From Dryocosmus kuriphilus (lineage: Eukaryota > Arthropoda > Insecta > Hymenoptera > Cynipidae): a DNA stretch of 64,000 nucleotides. The notes beneath the pieces were generated by a model, which saw nothing but the letters and a program-made list of their open reading frames with translations, did no database searches and was not told the origin of the DNA. The translations under genes were made by a program, and so were the position numbers. This document shows positions 26,001 through 37,900 of this stretch, piece by piece. The stretch covers positions 107,525,708 through 107,589,707 of the forward strand of contig CM076194.1 of the NCBI GenBank assembly GCA_038277395.1, in the 5' to 3' direction. Numbering within the stretch: position 1 is the first letter of the stretch; each line of letters begins with the position of its first letter.

Positions 26001-28502
26001 TTTGTAGATCTTTTGAAATAAACACTCCGCTTCTTAACATTTTTTTCGTATCTCGCATAGTTTGGTGGGAAAATTGAATTCTTGATTTTTATTAATAACA
26101 TTGTTAATCATTAAAACGAAAAACAAGAGCCACACATAAAATGTTTGAATTCTTTAAGAAAAATTATTTACAAATTTTGAAAATGCTATATCTTTTTGAA
26201 TTTTGGTCCAATATGGTTGGCTAACGAACTTGACCTTCATTTTACCACACTAAAAAAGTGCACCAAAGGCCAATCCAATATATTAATTTTTTTTTAAAGT
26301 CATCGTGCACAAAGACAAAACATACATACAGACAAATTCGCAAAAACTTGGTTTTTTCGTTCAGGGGGTCTCAAAACGCCGAGATTTAACAAAAACGGGG
26401 GAAGTCAAATTTTACACAAATCTAATATTCTTCTCTGATGAGAATGTAAAAATTCGATTTTTCAGCCAAACTATGTAAAAGACCAAAAAATTCACATTTT
26501 GGATATACTTTAATCGAGTGCCAAACGCGAGGAACGTGATGAGAATGCGCCTGCATAGCGGGCAGATTTTTTCCAATAAGTGCTAATAACTTTTTATTAA
26601 CTTTTTAATAATGTTTTCCTTGATTACAACAACTATGAAACGTTTCATCAAAAAACTATGCGTTGGATCAAAAAATGGTGCTGAGCAAATTTGTAAGTCT
26701 TTCCTTTTTGATTTTTGGAAAGAATTTATGATGAATAAAACCAGAACCGTTAGTCAAGAACCGCTGGTTAACGAACTCGTCCTTTTTTTTACGCCTTAAA
26801 GACGTGTGCCAAAGCACAAACCAATTGGATTAGTCCTTCGAAAGTTATCGTGCTAACAGACAACAGCGACAACAGCGACAGACACCGTCGTAAAACTTTT
26901 TCGGATTCAGCGGGTCTCGAAACGTCGAGATTTCATAAAATCCGCGAAAGTCAGTTTTCACATAAAACTAATACTTCCTCATTGAGATGAGAATGTAAAA
27001 AGTAAAAATAATAGGGCAGAGTGAATCGAATGATTTGAGACGAGCGAAAAAAGTTGTGGTATGGTACCCGAAAGTAAAAAACAAATGAAACCGGTTAATC
27101 TTGTGCTGCGTTTTTTGGATTTTAAAAATAAACAAACCTTTCCTAATGGCGAAGTAATAAATGATGACAAAGTTTTTGTGCGGTATTTGAAAAACAAAAC
27201 AATAATATGGAATTGGAAACTTAAAAAACTTGTTACGCTTGTTACAATTTTTTGAAAATATGCAAAAATATGTTTATTTTCTGATTTTGCAAATTTGTGC
27301 ATTTAAAAAAATATAAAACATGTCATTTTTTTAATAATCCCGTCAACAAAATTGAAAATTGCATGATATTAAAATTATAAGTAAATATTTTTTTAACTAA
27401 AACCTTTTAAAATTAAAAGCAGTAAATAATGAATGTCCACAAATAATGTGAAAATTTTAGAAATTTCTGATTTGGAAATGTTCAAATTTAACAATTTCAA
27501 AATATTTTTTCAAATTTCAAACATATTATTTTATATCCAACCATAATAACGATGTATTTTTAAAAAATCAGAAAATTGTTCATTTCGTAGTGTTAAACAA
27601 AGTTTAAAATTGTTTGGTTAAAATCCTTGTATACAAAATCAATTAGTGGTAAATTATCATAGCATTTTTATTTTAAAAAGTCTTGAAGAACCGCTACAAA
27701 AAGAAAGAATTAAGTATAATCTTTAAACTTATGAATTTAAAAAACTTTGCGAGATAATTAAAGGAATTTTTATACTTTTGAATATATATATAATATGGAT
27801 TGAACTATGACTTTATAGAGAGAGAAATACAAATAAAATTTTCTCTAAATTTCATTTTAATTATATAGAGTATAGACGAACCCATACACATGACAATCCA
27901 ACTTTTCTTTTCTTTCAGACTGTTTCAAACTTTTCAGGGCTCTTTTTCAAAAACTGATCCAAAAAAGCTGAAATTTAGGCAGTATTTCTGTATAGTGTCC
28001 TACATAGTTTTTACATTCTCATCTCAATCAGAAGGTATTAGTTTTATGTGAAAACTGACTTTCGCGGATTTCATGAAATGTCGACGTTTCATGACCCCCT
28101 GAATCCGAAAAAAACATGTTTTACGTTGGTGTCTGTCTGTCGTTATCGTCGTCGTTGTCGTTGTTGTCGTTGCCGTCGTTGTTGTCGTCGGCGTCTGTGA
28201 CCACGATAACTTTCGAAAGACTAATCGGATTGAGTTGCGCTTTGGCACACTTCATTAAATCGTAAAAAGTAAGGACGAGTACGTTAACCAGCCACTTTTG
28301 ACCAACGGTTATGGTTTTATCCATCAAAAACGATTTTCACAAAATCAACAAAGCCATTTTCCGGCTAAACTATGCGAGATACAGAAAATATGTATATAGC
28401 CAAAATTGTTTATCTTAAAAAGATCTACAAATTTTGTATTAACCATTTTTTGATAAAATGCAAGGTTATTGTTATAATCGAGAAAACGTTATTAAAAAAT
28501 GT

Positions 28503-30243
28503 GCCCGCTTCGCGGGCTGCTTATCATCGCGCGCTTTGCGCGAAGAATGAGCGCGCCTAGGGCGCGCGTCTGTTGGCATACGCGCTTCGCGCTCGATACA
28601 TTATTTACGGCACTCGCGCTTCGCGCTCGATAGATTATTCACCTCGCGCTACGCGCTCGGTGTTTATGGATCGTATAAATAACCTTTAAATTAAAAATGG
28701 CGGAAGAGATTATTTTACTTAAGGCTCTATCGCCCTTAAGGAATACATTCTAATCATACACTCGCGCTTCGCACTCGATAATTACATTTTCTTAAAACAC
28801 ATTGTAGATTGGTAAAGTTTTTTAGTGACTTTCCAAACTTTCACAATAGAGGATTTCGATTCTTAAAAGCAAAAAGATGAGTCTTATAACTAAATTTTGT
28901 AGCTCTGTCCAAGGTGAACAATCCTGCTTGTTCATATTTTCTCATATCTTGCATAGTTTTGCTGAAAAGTGGTTTTCTTTATATTTTATAACATATTTCA
29001 CGAATAACTCAAAAACTACGCGTCTGCTCAAAAAATGATAGGGAGCAAATTTGTATATCTTTTTGAAGCGAACAACTTTGTTTATTATTATTTTTCCCTA
29101 TCTTGCATAGTTTGGCGGGAAATTTGAAATTTTTAATTTTTAATAACGTTTTATCGATTAAAACAAAAACCGTGCATTTTATCAAAAAATGGTTTAAACA
29201 AACTTTGTAGATCTTTTTAAATTGAACAACTTTATTCTTTGCAATTTTTTTTTATCTTGAATATTTTGTCGGGAAACCAGAGTTTTTTAATTTTAATAGC
29301 GTTTTCTTAATTAAAACAAAAACCGTTTATTTTAACAAAAAAACGGTTAAGAAAAAATTTGTAGATTTTTTTAAGACGAACAATTTTACTTTTTTACATT
29401 TTTTTTGTATCTCTCATAGTTTAGCCGAAAAATGGACTTTTTGATTTTGTGAAAACCGTTTTTGATGGATAAAACCATAATCGTTGGTCAAAAACCACTG
29501 GTTAATGAACTCGTCCTTTCTTTTTACCCCTCAAAAGAAGTGTACCAAAGCGCACTCCAATCCGATTGGTCCTTCGAAAGTTATCGTAGGAACAGACTCC
29601 AACGACGACGACGACAACGAAAACGACAACGACAACGACGACGACAACAGACAGACAGACAGACAGCGTCGTAAAAACCGTTTTTTCGGATTCAGGAGGT
29701 CTCAAAACGTGGAGATTTCATGAAATCCGCGAAAGTCAAATTTTGCATAAATCTAATACCTTCTCTGATGAGAATGTAAAATCAAAAATTCCAATTTCCC
29801 GCCAAACTATGCAAGATACAAAAAAAATGATAATAAACAAAGTTGTTCAACTCAAAAGGATCTACAAATTTGCTCCCTATCATTTTTTTGAACAGAAGCG
29901 TAGTTTTTGAGTTACTCGTGAAATATGTTATGAAATATAAAGAAAACCACTTTTCAGCAAAACTATGCAAGATATGAGAAAATATTACCAAGCAGAATTG
30001 TTCACCTTGGAAAGAGAGAGAGAGAATGATGAGAATTTATTCCTTAAGGGCGATAGAGCCTTAAGTAAAATAATTTCTTTTGTAATTTTTAATTTAAAGG
30101 TTTATACGATCCATAAATACCGAGCGCATAGCGCGAGGTAAATAACCTATCGAGCGCGAAGTGCGAGTGCCAACAGACGCGCGCCCTAGGCGCACTCGTA
30201 CTTCGCGCGAAGCGCGTGATGAGAATGTGCCCGCGAAGCGGGC
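28503..30243. mobile_element. 1.74-kb element with GC-rich hairpin inverted termini (copy 2)
   Basis: This is the second copy of the element at 12983-14729 and has the same hairpin edges. It is a few bases shorter because several A and T runs are shorter, for example near 29340, 29460 and 29675. Those run-length changes alter every open frame in the interior, which supports the view that none of them is coding. Confidence 0.6.
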
Positions 30244-31079
30244 AGATTTTTTTATTTCAATTTCTTTGATTTCAATTCATTATTTCACCTTCAGAATGGT
30301 CAATCTATTTCTCATTAAAATACTAATATAAATATATTTTCTAAGTTTGAAAAAAGTTCCAAGAAAATAATTTTGACCTTTTTAGCCCCCCGGCCCAACC
30401 CGAAGGGTTCTAAACAAAACTTTGATTTGAAATTAACATAATGATCTGTCTTTGCTTTAATAAAAGATCAAATTGAACCAAAGGTGCTTGATCTGACCGA
30501 CAAATGTAGATCGTAGTTCACAGGGACGGTCGTGGCTTGGCACGGAATATGGATTTCAGGGTTTGTTTGAAGGGTGTGGTGCTGGCCACCCTTGTGGGTA
30601 CGACTGTGGCGTGTCGATAAGCTTTCGCTGACTTTGATCCAAATAAATGGATGAAAATAATGCGACACCTCGTTGAAAATGCGCTCACGACGTTTTATTG
30701 AAGAAAGTTGAATTGAAGAGGGTGATTACTAATTTTGTTTTAAATCAAATTTATGGGTTGAATATAGCAGGAGAAAGTTTTTATCAGTGGATGAAATTTG
30801 GTATTCATTTCGAATTTATATAAACAAGGGAGTTTATACTTTTAAAAAATAAAATATTCAGAATATTGTTATTTCTCCTATTCAGTAAAAAAGAGACGGA
30901 ATAAGTATTTAAAAGGAATTGAAGAAATCAATTCGAGAAAGGATGGGTTTTGATGAATAGTCTATTTCTGGTGTTTCGTGTTTTTGCACGATTTGTCTAA
31001 ACTCACGATGTTTGCACAAAAGGATCGATCTGGCACGAATTTTTATCGGATCGTTAACCTACATATGGTATTTTACCAG

Positions 31080-31196
31080 GTCGGAATACAATTTGATATT
31101 ACCGTATCAGCTGCTCAGGTACCCATAGAAAGGCTTCCCGGAATTCGTTTTCTTGCTTACGGTCCAACGAGAATTATGTACATGGCGGAATCGTAA
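31080..31196 (+). CDS. Candidate coding exon, unknown product (copy 2)
   Basis: The second copy of the 38-codon candidate exon at 15569-15685 is unchanged in length and frame. The intron side differs by a 3-base deletion just before the acceptor. Conservation here says little because the whole block is near-identical. Confidence 0.28.
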   Translation, partial: VGIQFDITVSAAQVPIERLPGIRFLAYGPTRIMYMAES

Positions 31197-32456
31197 TTGC
31201 ATGTGTAGTGGTGGGTTTTTGTGCCAGAGAGAAAAGATTTTACGACATGACGACCCACTGTCGAACACAGTAAATCGCGCGCCGAAAGAGACTTTAATAA
31301 GACAACTGATTTCATTGCACGGAGAAACCTTTTGCTGTACTATTTGATAAAAATCATACTCTGTTTTACTGTTTTGACTCTGGAAAGTAGGGATAGGTGC
31401 AAAAATGTGTAATGTTTACTACTTTAAATAGTAACTTGTAACTGCTCGCCAAATTGCAAATTTATTGCAACAAAACCTAAAAATATTACATTTAATTCAA
31501 AAAGGGTTTGAAGTATTTGTAAAACTCTTTATTAAAACAGCAAGCCATGTATTTCAATCAATTACTAATTTCGGTACGAATAGCTTTTAAATTTGTTGGA
31601 TTAATATCTTCACGTTCCTATAAACAAAAGTAATTTCTCTTAAAAATATAATATTTTATTTTATTTTAAATACTTATTACTTTTATTCTTTTTGTACAAT
31701 TTAATAACTTCTCTAGAAAATTTCACACTGAAAACGAAAAGTTCTTAGATCCACTACATTTTATTCGGCTCAAATCAATGGCAGGTACGAATGGGGACAA
31801 ATAGAATAATGGAACTGATCCAAGTAAATAAATACTTCATACCGTTTACTTAAGAACAAGATTAGATTTTCTTGATCTAAGAAAATGCTGCCATGATTCA
31901 GAAGTATATATTCTTTATCTCAGAATATATTTTGTTAAATAAGGAAAATATTTTCTTGATTTAAGAATACATTGTGTTATGACTTGTGTATTGTGATTAT
32001 GAATATATTGCGTTATGTATATTATATTATGACGTAATTTTAATGATTTCCTAACTTATATAATATCGCAGAAAATTCGCACACACCGAGAACCGAACCC
32101 GAACCCTAACCGATAAATTATAAACTAGGCACGCTATCGACTACGCTAATGTAATAATATGATTCTTACTTTACTACAACCCAAGGTCATTTATTCGTAT
32201 AATTTGGTGCATACGATAGTTACTTGTCAATTTCTTTTAAAATCAGAATGTTTCACATTTTTGAATGCTTGTTTATTTAAAATTTTATATTAATGCAAAG
32301 AGCGAATAACATGTCGACTTTACACATTTTTCATTTTTTATCGAAATTTGTTCTGTGCTCTGTGTTATTTAGACTTAATTCATACAAGTGCATGGAAAAA
32401 ATTGTTGAACTATAATGTTTTATTGTTGTAAACAAATTACATTAACTTATTTTCAG

Positions 32457-32577
32457 TGTTATGGATTTTTCGATTTCAAAGTATATTTCTGCCTTGAAGT
32501 CGGTTGATTTTATCGACAAGGTGATACATGGATATCAAAATTTTTCATTCGAAATTGTTGGTCAATTTTATAATAAA
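32457..32577 (+). pseudogene. Possible exon truncated by a repeat insertion
   Basis: An acceptor-like TTATTTTCAG at 32447-32456 is followed by an open frame of about 39 codons. It starts near an ATG at 32461 and encodes a peptide beginning MDFSISKYIS. The frame then runs straight into the GC-rich hairpin repeat (TCGCGCTTCGCGCTCGAC at about 32580). The residue mix is protein-like, with alternating hydrophobic and charged residues, but no family is recognised. If it is an exon, its 3' end has been replaced by the repeat. Confidence 0.3.
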
Positions 32578-33150
32578 AAATCGCGCTTCGCGCTCGACAG
32601 ATTATTCACCTTGCGCTACGCGCTCGGTGTTTATGGATTGTATAAACCTTTAAATTAAAAATTACAAAAGAAATTATTTTACTTAAGGCTCTATTGCCCT
32701 TAAGGAATACATTCTAATCATACACTCGCTCTTCGCGCTCTATAATTACATTTTCTTAAAACACATTGTAGATTGGTAAAGTTTTTTTTGTGATTTTCTA
32801 AATTTTCACAATGCAGAATTTCGACTCTTAAAAGTAAAACGATGAGTCTTATAAATAAATTTTGTAGCTCTTTCCAAGGTGAACAATTCTGCTTGTTAAT
32901 ATTTTCTCATAACTTGCATAGTTTTGCTAAAAAGTGGTTTTCTTTATATTTCATAACATATTTCACAAATAACTCAAAAACTACGCGTCTGCTCAAAAAA
33001 GTGATAGAGAGCAAATTTGTAGATTTTTTTGAGGTGAAAAACTTTGTTTTTTATCATTTTTTTGTATCTTGCATAGTTTGGCGGAAACTCTGAAATTTTT
33101 TATTTTTAATAAAGTTTTATCGATTAAAACAAAAATCGTGCATTTTGTTT
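32578..33150 (+). repeat. Interspersed hairpin/156-bp-monomer repeat, block 5a
   Basis: The GC-rich hairpin words (CGCGCTTCGCGCTCGA, CTACGCGCTCGGTG) and the TTAAGGCTCTATTGCCCTTA palindrome are followed by ~156-bp monomers (about 32840-33145). They match the left half of the element at 12983-14729. The monomers stop inside ATTAAAACAAAAATCGTGCA, where decayed gene sequence begins. Confidence 0.65.
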
Positions 33151-33460
33151 TATCAGTACCAGTACCAGTATCAAATTCAAATCTTCCTTCTCTGTACAAT
33201 GTATCTAACGTCTGAGATTTTTCAGATAAATGCTTTATAATATCAGCAGGTACTGCTTTTTCCCCAACACTACATCTCAGAAGGTCTGTTAATTTTTTCA
33301 TGATTCAAAGATAATCCATTAATGGTTTGGAAATCATCCAAACTCTCTTCAGTAAACGAATTCGAAAAGTGGGGTTTTAATTTAACCAAAGTCAAATTAA
33401 GTTTTGAACCTTTTGTACTTCATGATAATTCAGGAGTTTTCCTGCTTTGTTCACTCATGC
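33150..33460 (-). pseudogene. Cys-rich gene remnant, third segment
   Basis: On the minus strand, from an ATG at 33456-33458, a frame begins MSEQSRKTPELS and reaches an in-frame TGA. It stays readable beyond that through a lysine/leucine-rich part ending near LSLNHE. Around 33301 the frame shifts by one base within an A run and continues as KLTDLLRCSVGEKAVPADII to about 33151. Both flanks are hairpin/156-bp repeat. The segment follows logically after the piece at 34493-34830 once the intervening repeat is ignored. This is a broken gene, probably of a dispersed multicopy family; the name is unknown to me. Confidence 0.5.
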
Positions 33461-34493
33461 TTATTTTTTACATTCTCATCTCAATGAGAAGGTATTAGTT
33501 TTATGTGAAAACTGACTTTCACGAATTTCATGAAATGTCGACGTCTCATGACCCACTGAATCCGAACAAACATGTTTTACGTTGGTGTCTGTCTGTCGTT
33601 GTCGTCGTCGTTGACGTTGTTGTTGTCGTTGTTGTCGTTGTAGTAGTCTGTGAACAGAATACTTTCGAAGAACTAATCGGATGGGGTTGCGATTTGGCAC
33701 ACTTCTTTAAAGCGTAAAAAGTAAGGAAGAGTTCGTTAACCAGCCATTTTTGATTAACGGTTATGGTTTTATCTATCAAAAACGGTTTTCACAAAATCAA
33801 AAAAACCCTTTTTCCGGCTAAACTATGCGAGATACAGAAAATATGTATATAACCAAAATTGTTTATCTTAAAAAGATCTACAAATTTTGTATCAATCATT
33901 TTTTGATAAAATGCATGGTTTTTGTTTTAATCGAGAAAACGTTTTTAAAAATCAAAAATTCAAATTTCCCGCCACAATATGCAAGATACGAAAAAATGAT
34001 AATAAACAAAGTTGTTCAACTCAAAACGATATACAAATTTTGATTTAACTATTTTTTGATAAAATGCACGGTTTTGATTTTAATCCAGAAAAACGCTTTT
34101 AAAAAATCAAAAATTCAAATTTCCCGCCAAAATCTGCAAGATACAAAAGAAATGATAATAATCAAAGTTGCTCACCTCAAAAAGATCTACAAATTTGACT
34201 CGTATCATTTTTTTGAACAGACGCGTAATTTTGGAGTTATTCGTGAAATATGTTATTAAATACAAAGATATCCACTTTGCAGCAAAATTATGCAAGATAT
34301 GAGAAAATATTAACAAGCAGAATTGTTCACCTTGGAAAGAGCTACAAAATTTATTTATAAGGCTCATCGCCTTACTTTTAAGAATCGAAATCCTGCATTG
34401 TGAAAATTTGGAAAATCACAAAAAAACTTTACCAATCTACAATGTCTTTTAAAAAAATGTGAAGCGGGCAGATTTTTTTTTTAAATTAGTAAG
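33461..34493 (-). repeat. Interspersed hairpin/156-bp-monomer repeat, block 5b, inside the Cys-rich gene
   Basis: Minus-orientation tail module (33470-33790, with a GTCGTTGTCGTTG-type microsatellite at about 33595-33650) is followed by reversed monomers (about 33800-34380). It ends at GAAGCGGGCAGATTTTTTTT (34463-34482), which matches the element edge at 14721-14738. It separates two pieces of the same minus-strand gene, so it reads as an insertion. Confidence 0.6.
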
Positions 34494-34830
34494 AATTTGT
34501 TCTTGATGTTTTTGTGGTAGCTGTTCCATAAACATATTTACATTTTCGCGAGCATCTTATCACAAGTGTGTTGTTTTCCTTTACTTATTATAGTAAAACA
34601 GTTTTTACATATCGTCATTGATTGTGATTCTTTATCTTGACTTTCCTTGGAGTATTTTTTATATGAAACATTGCCAACTAAACCATTAGATTCATCGATT
34701 TTATTTGATAATTTTCGCTTACGACCAACACCCTGTTCACTTTTTCGTGACCATTTCAAACGTATGTAGCAGTTACAGAAATCGTCAGTAGCTCGAGTAG
34801 ATTTAGTGAGGTGTATATCCTTATAATTGA
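34493..34830 (-). pseudogene. Cys-rich gene remnant, second segment
   Basis: The minus-strand frame runs from about 34829, with NYKDIHLTKS, a Cys-x-Cys motif (DFCNCYI), a basic linker (GVGRKRKLSNK), then a C-x2-C ... G-K-x-H-x-C zinc-ribbon-like motif (ICKNCF, then GKQHTC). It shifts frame by one base near 34539 and carries on as ENVNMFMEQLPQKHQEQILT up to the inserted repeat at 34493. Its right edge coincides with the terminus of the satellite element. The Cys spacing continues that of the segment at 50841-51053, so the two were probably one protein. Confidence 0.5.
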
Positions 34831-34970
34831 GGTCTGTTAAGTTGGCAGAACCACTTTGTCAAATTAAAGTTTTAAACATGTCAATAATTAGGACTTAATT
34901 AGGACTAATTTTGTACCATATTCACAAATTTTGTACTTTTTGATTTTTCAAAAAAAGCATGACACCGCTG
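34831..34970 (+). repeat. Left terminus of the satellite element (diverged monomer)
   Basis: The terminal 140 bases align in order with a satellite monomer: TTAAG-TGGCA-GA-CCAC, then TGTCAATAATTAGGACTTAATTAG, then TTCAAAAAAAGCATGACACCGCTGA. The right end (50690-50790, reversed) shares the same landmarks. The element's ends are therefore diverged members of the satellite itself. Confidence 0.6.
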
Positions 34971-37900
34971 AGTTAACGTTAAGCTGGCATGACCACATCA
35001 AGAAATGGATGAACAAATAATATAATCCCATTTGTCAATGCGCGAATAATTCGGACTTAATTAGTACTTTCAAACTACCCTATAGCGAAATTAATTGCCC
35101 TTTAATTTTTTTTAAAAATGACCAGTACCGCTGAGTTAACGTTAAGCTGGCATGACCACATCGAGAAATGGATGAACAAATAATGCTATCACATATGTCA
35201 ATGCGTGATTAATTAGGACTTAATTAGTACTTTTAAACTACCCTATTCGCAAATTGATTCCCTTTAATTTTTTCAAAAAAGGACTACTACCGCTGACTTT
35301 AAGTTAAGATAGAATGGTTTTATCCAGAAATATATGAACAAATGATGCCATCACATTTGTCAATGCGTGAATAATTAGGACTTAATTAGTACTTTCAAAG
35401 TACCCTATAGCGAAATTAATTACCCTTTAATTTAAAAAAAGCATGACACCGCTGAGTTAACGTTAAGCTGGCATGACCACATCAAGAAATGGATGAACAA
35501 ATAATGCTATCACAATTGTCAATGCGCGAATAATTCGGACTTAATTAGTACTTTCAAACTACCCTATAGCGAAATTAATTGCCCTTTAATTTTTTTTAAA
35601 AATGACCAGTACCGCTGAGTTAGCGTTAAGCTGGCATGACCACATCGAGAAATGGATGAACAAATAATGCTATCACAATTGTCAATGCGTGATTAATTAG
35701 GACTTAATTAGTACTTTTAAACTACCCTATTCGCAAATTGATTCCCTTTAATTTTTTCAAAAAAGGACTACTACCGCTGACTTTAAGTTAAGATAGAATG
35801 GTTTTATCCAGAAATATATGAACAAATAATGCCATCACATTTGTCAATGCGTGAATAATTAGGACTTAATTAGTACTTTCAAAGTACCCTATAGCGAAAT
35901 TAATTACCCTTTAATTTAAAAAAAAAAATGACCAGTACCGCTGAGTTAACGTTAAGCTGACATGACCACATCGAGAAATGGATGAACAAATAATGCTATC
36001 ACAATTGTCAATGCGTGATTAATTAGGACTTAATTAGTACTTTCAAACTATCCTATTCGCAAATTGATTCCCTTTAATTTTTTCAAAAAAGGACTGCTCC
36101 GCTGACTTTAAGTTAAGATAGAATGGTTTTATCCAGAAATATATGAACAAATAATGCCATCACATTTGTCAATGCGTGAATAATTAGGACTTAATTAGTA
36201 CTTTCAAAGTACCCTATAGCGAAATTAATTACCCTTTAATTTTTTTAAAAAATGACCAGTACCGCTGAGTTAACGTTAAGCTGGCATTACCACATCGAGA
36301 AATGGATGAACAAATAATGCTATCACAATTGTCAATGCGTGATTAATTAGGACTTAATTAGTACTTTCAAACTATCCTATTCGCAAATTGATTCCCTTTA
36401 ATTTTTTCAAAAAAGGACTACTACCGCTGACTTTAAGTTAAGATAGAATGGTTTTATCCAGAAATATATGAACAAATAATGCCATCACATTTGTCAATGC
36501 GTGAATAATTAGGACTTAATTAGTACTTTCAAAGTACCCTATAGTGAAATTAATTACCCTTTAATTTAAAAAAAAAATGACCAGTACCGCTGAGTTAACG
36601 TTAAGCTGGCATGACCACATCGAGAAATGGATGAACAAATAATGCTATCACAATTGTCAATGCGTGATTAATTAGGACTTAATTAGTACTTTTAAACTAC
36701 CCTATTCGCAAATTGATTCCCTTTAATTTTTTCAAAAAAGGACTACTACCGCTGACTTTAAGTTAAGATAGAATGGTTTTATCCAGAAATATATGAACAA
36801 ATAATGCCATCACATTTGTCAATGCGTGAATAATTAGGACTTAATTAGTACTTTCAAAGTACCCTATAGTGAAATTAATTACCCTTTAATTTAAAAAAAA
36901 AATGACCAGTACCGCTGAGTTAACGTTAAGCTGGCATGACCACATCGAGAAATGGATGAACAAATAATGCTATCACAATTGTCAATGCGTGATTAATTAG
37001 GACTTAATTAGTACTTTCAAACTATCCTATTCGCAAATTGATTCCCTTTAATTTTTTTCAAAAAAGGACTGCTACCGCTGACTTTAAGTTAAGATAGAAT
37101 GGTTTTATCCAGAAATATATGAACAAATAATGCCATCACATTTGTCAATGCGTGAATAATTAGGACTTAATTAGTACTTTTAAACTACCCTATAGCGAAA
37201 TTAATTGCCCTTTAATTTTTTTTAAAAAATGACCAGTACCGCTGAGTTAACGTTAAGCTGGCATGACCACATCGAGAAATGGATGAACAAATAATGCTAT
37301 CACAATTGTCAATGCGTGATTAATTAGGACTTAATTAGTACTTTTAAACTACCCTATTCGCAAATTGATTCCCTTTAATTTTTTCAAAAAAGGACTGCTA
37401 CCGCTGACTTTAAGTTAAGATAGAATGGTTTTATCCAGAAATATATGAACAAATAATGCCATCACATTTGTCAATGCGTGAATAATTAGGACTTAATTAG
37501 TACTTTCAAACTACCCTATAGCGAAATTAATTGCCCTTTAATTTTAAAAAAAAAATGACCAGTACCGCTGAGTTAACGTTAAGCTGGCATGACCACATCG
37601 AGAAATGGATGAACAAATAATGCTATCACAATTGTCAATGCGTGATTAATTAGGACTTAATTAGTACTTTCAAACTACCCTATTAGCAAAATTAATTACC
37701 CTTTAATTTTTTTAAAAATAACGCTGACTTTAAGTTAAGATGACATGTTTTATAGAAATACTTTGAACAATGACCAGTACCGCTGACTTTAGCGTTAAGC
37801 TTGCATGACCACATCGAGAAATGGATGAACAAATAATGCTATCACAATTGTCAATGCGTGATTAATTAGGACTTAATTAGTACTTTCAAACTACTCTATA

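Larger units (their letters stand above)
16593..32100. repeat. 15.5-kb tandem duplication, copy 2
   Basis: This is the second head-to-tail copy, 15508 bp against 15522 bp for copy 1. Differences are mainly run-length changes: the long T run near 7661 is shorter near 23175, the A run in the monomers near 13820 is shorter near 29340, and a G run at 15057 differs at 30570. A few are small indels, such as GTGCAC against TGCAC near 6251/21778 and 3 bases near 15555/31069. Feature positions in copy 1 transfer to copy 2 by adding about 15508-15522. Confidence 0.95.

Noticed and set aside
32085..32115. Telomere-like CCCGAACCCTAACC words at the duplication's right edge
   Set aside because: Only two or three irregular units occur, with no array, so this is not evidence for a telomere or an interstitial telomeric repeat.
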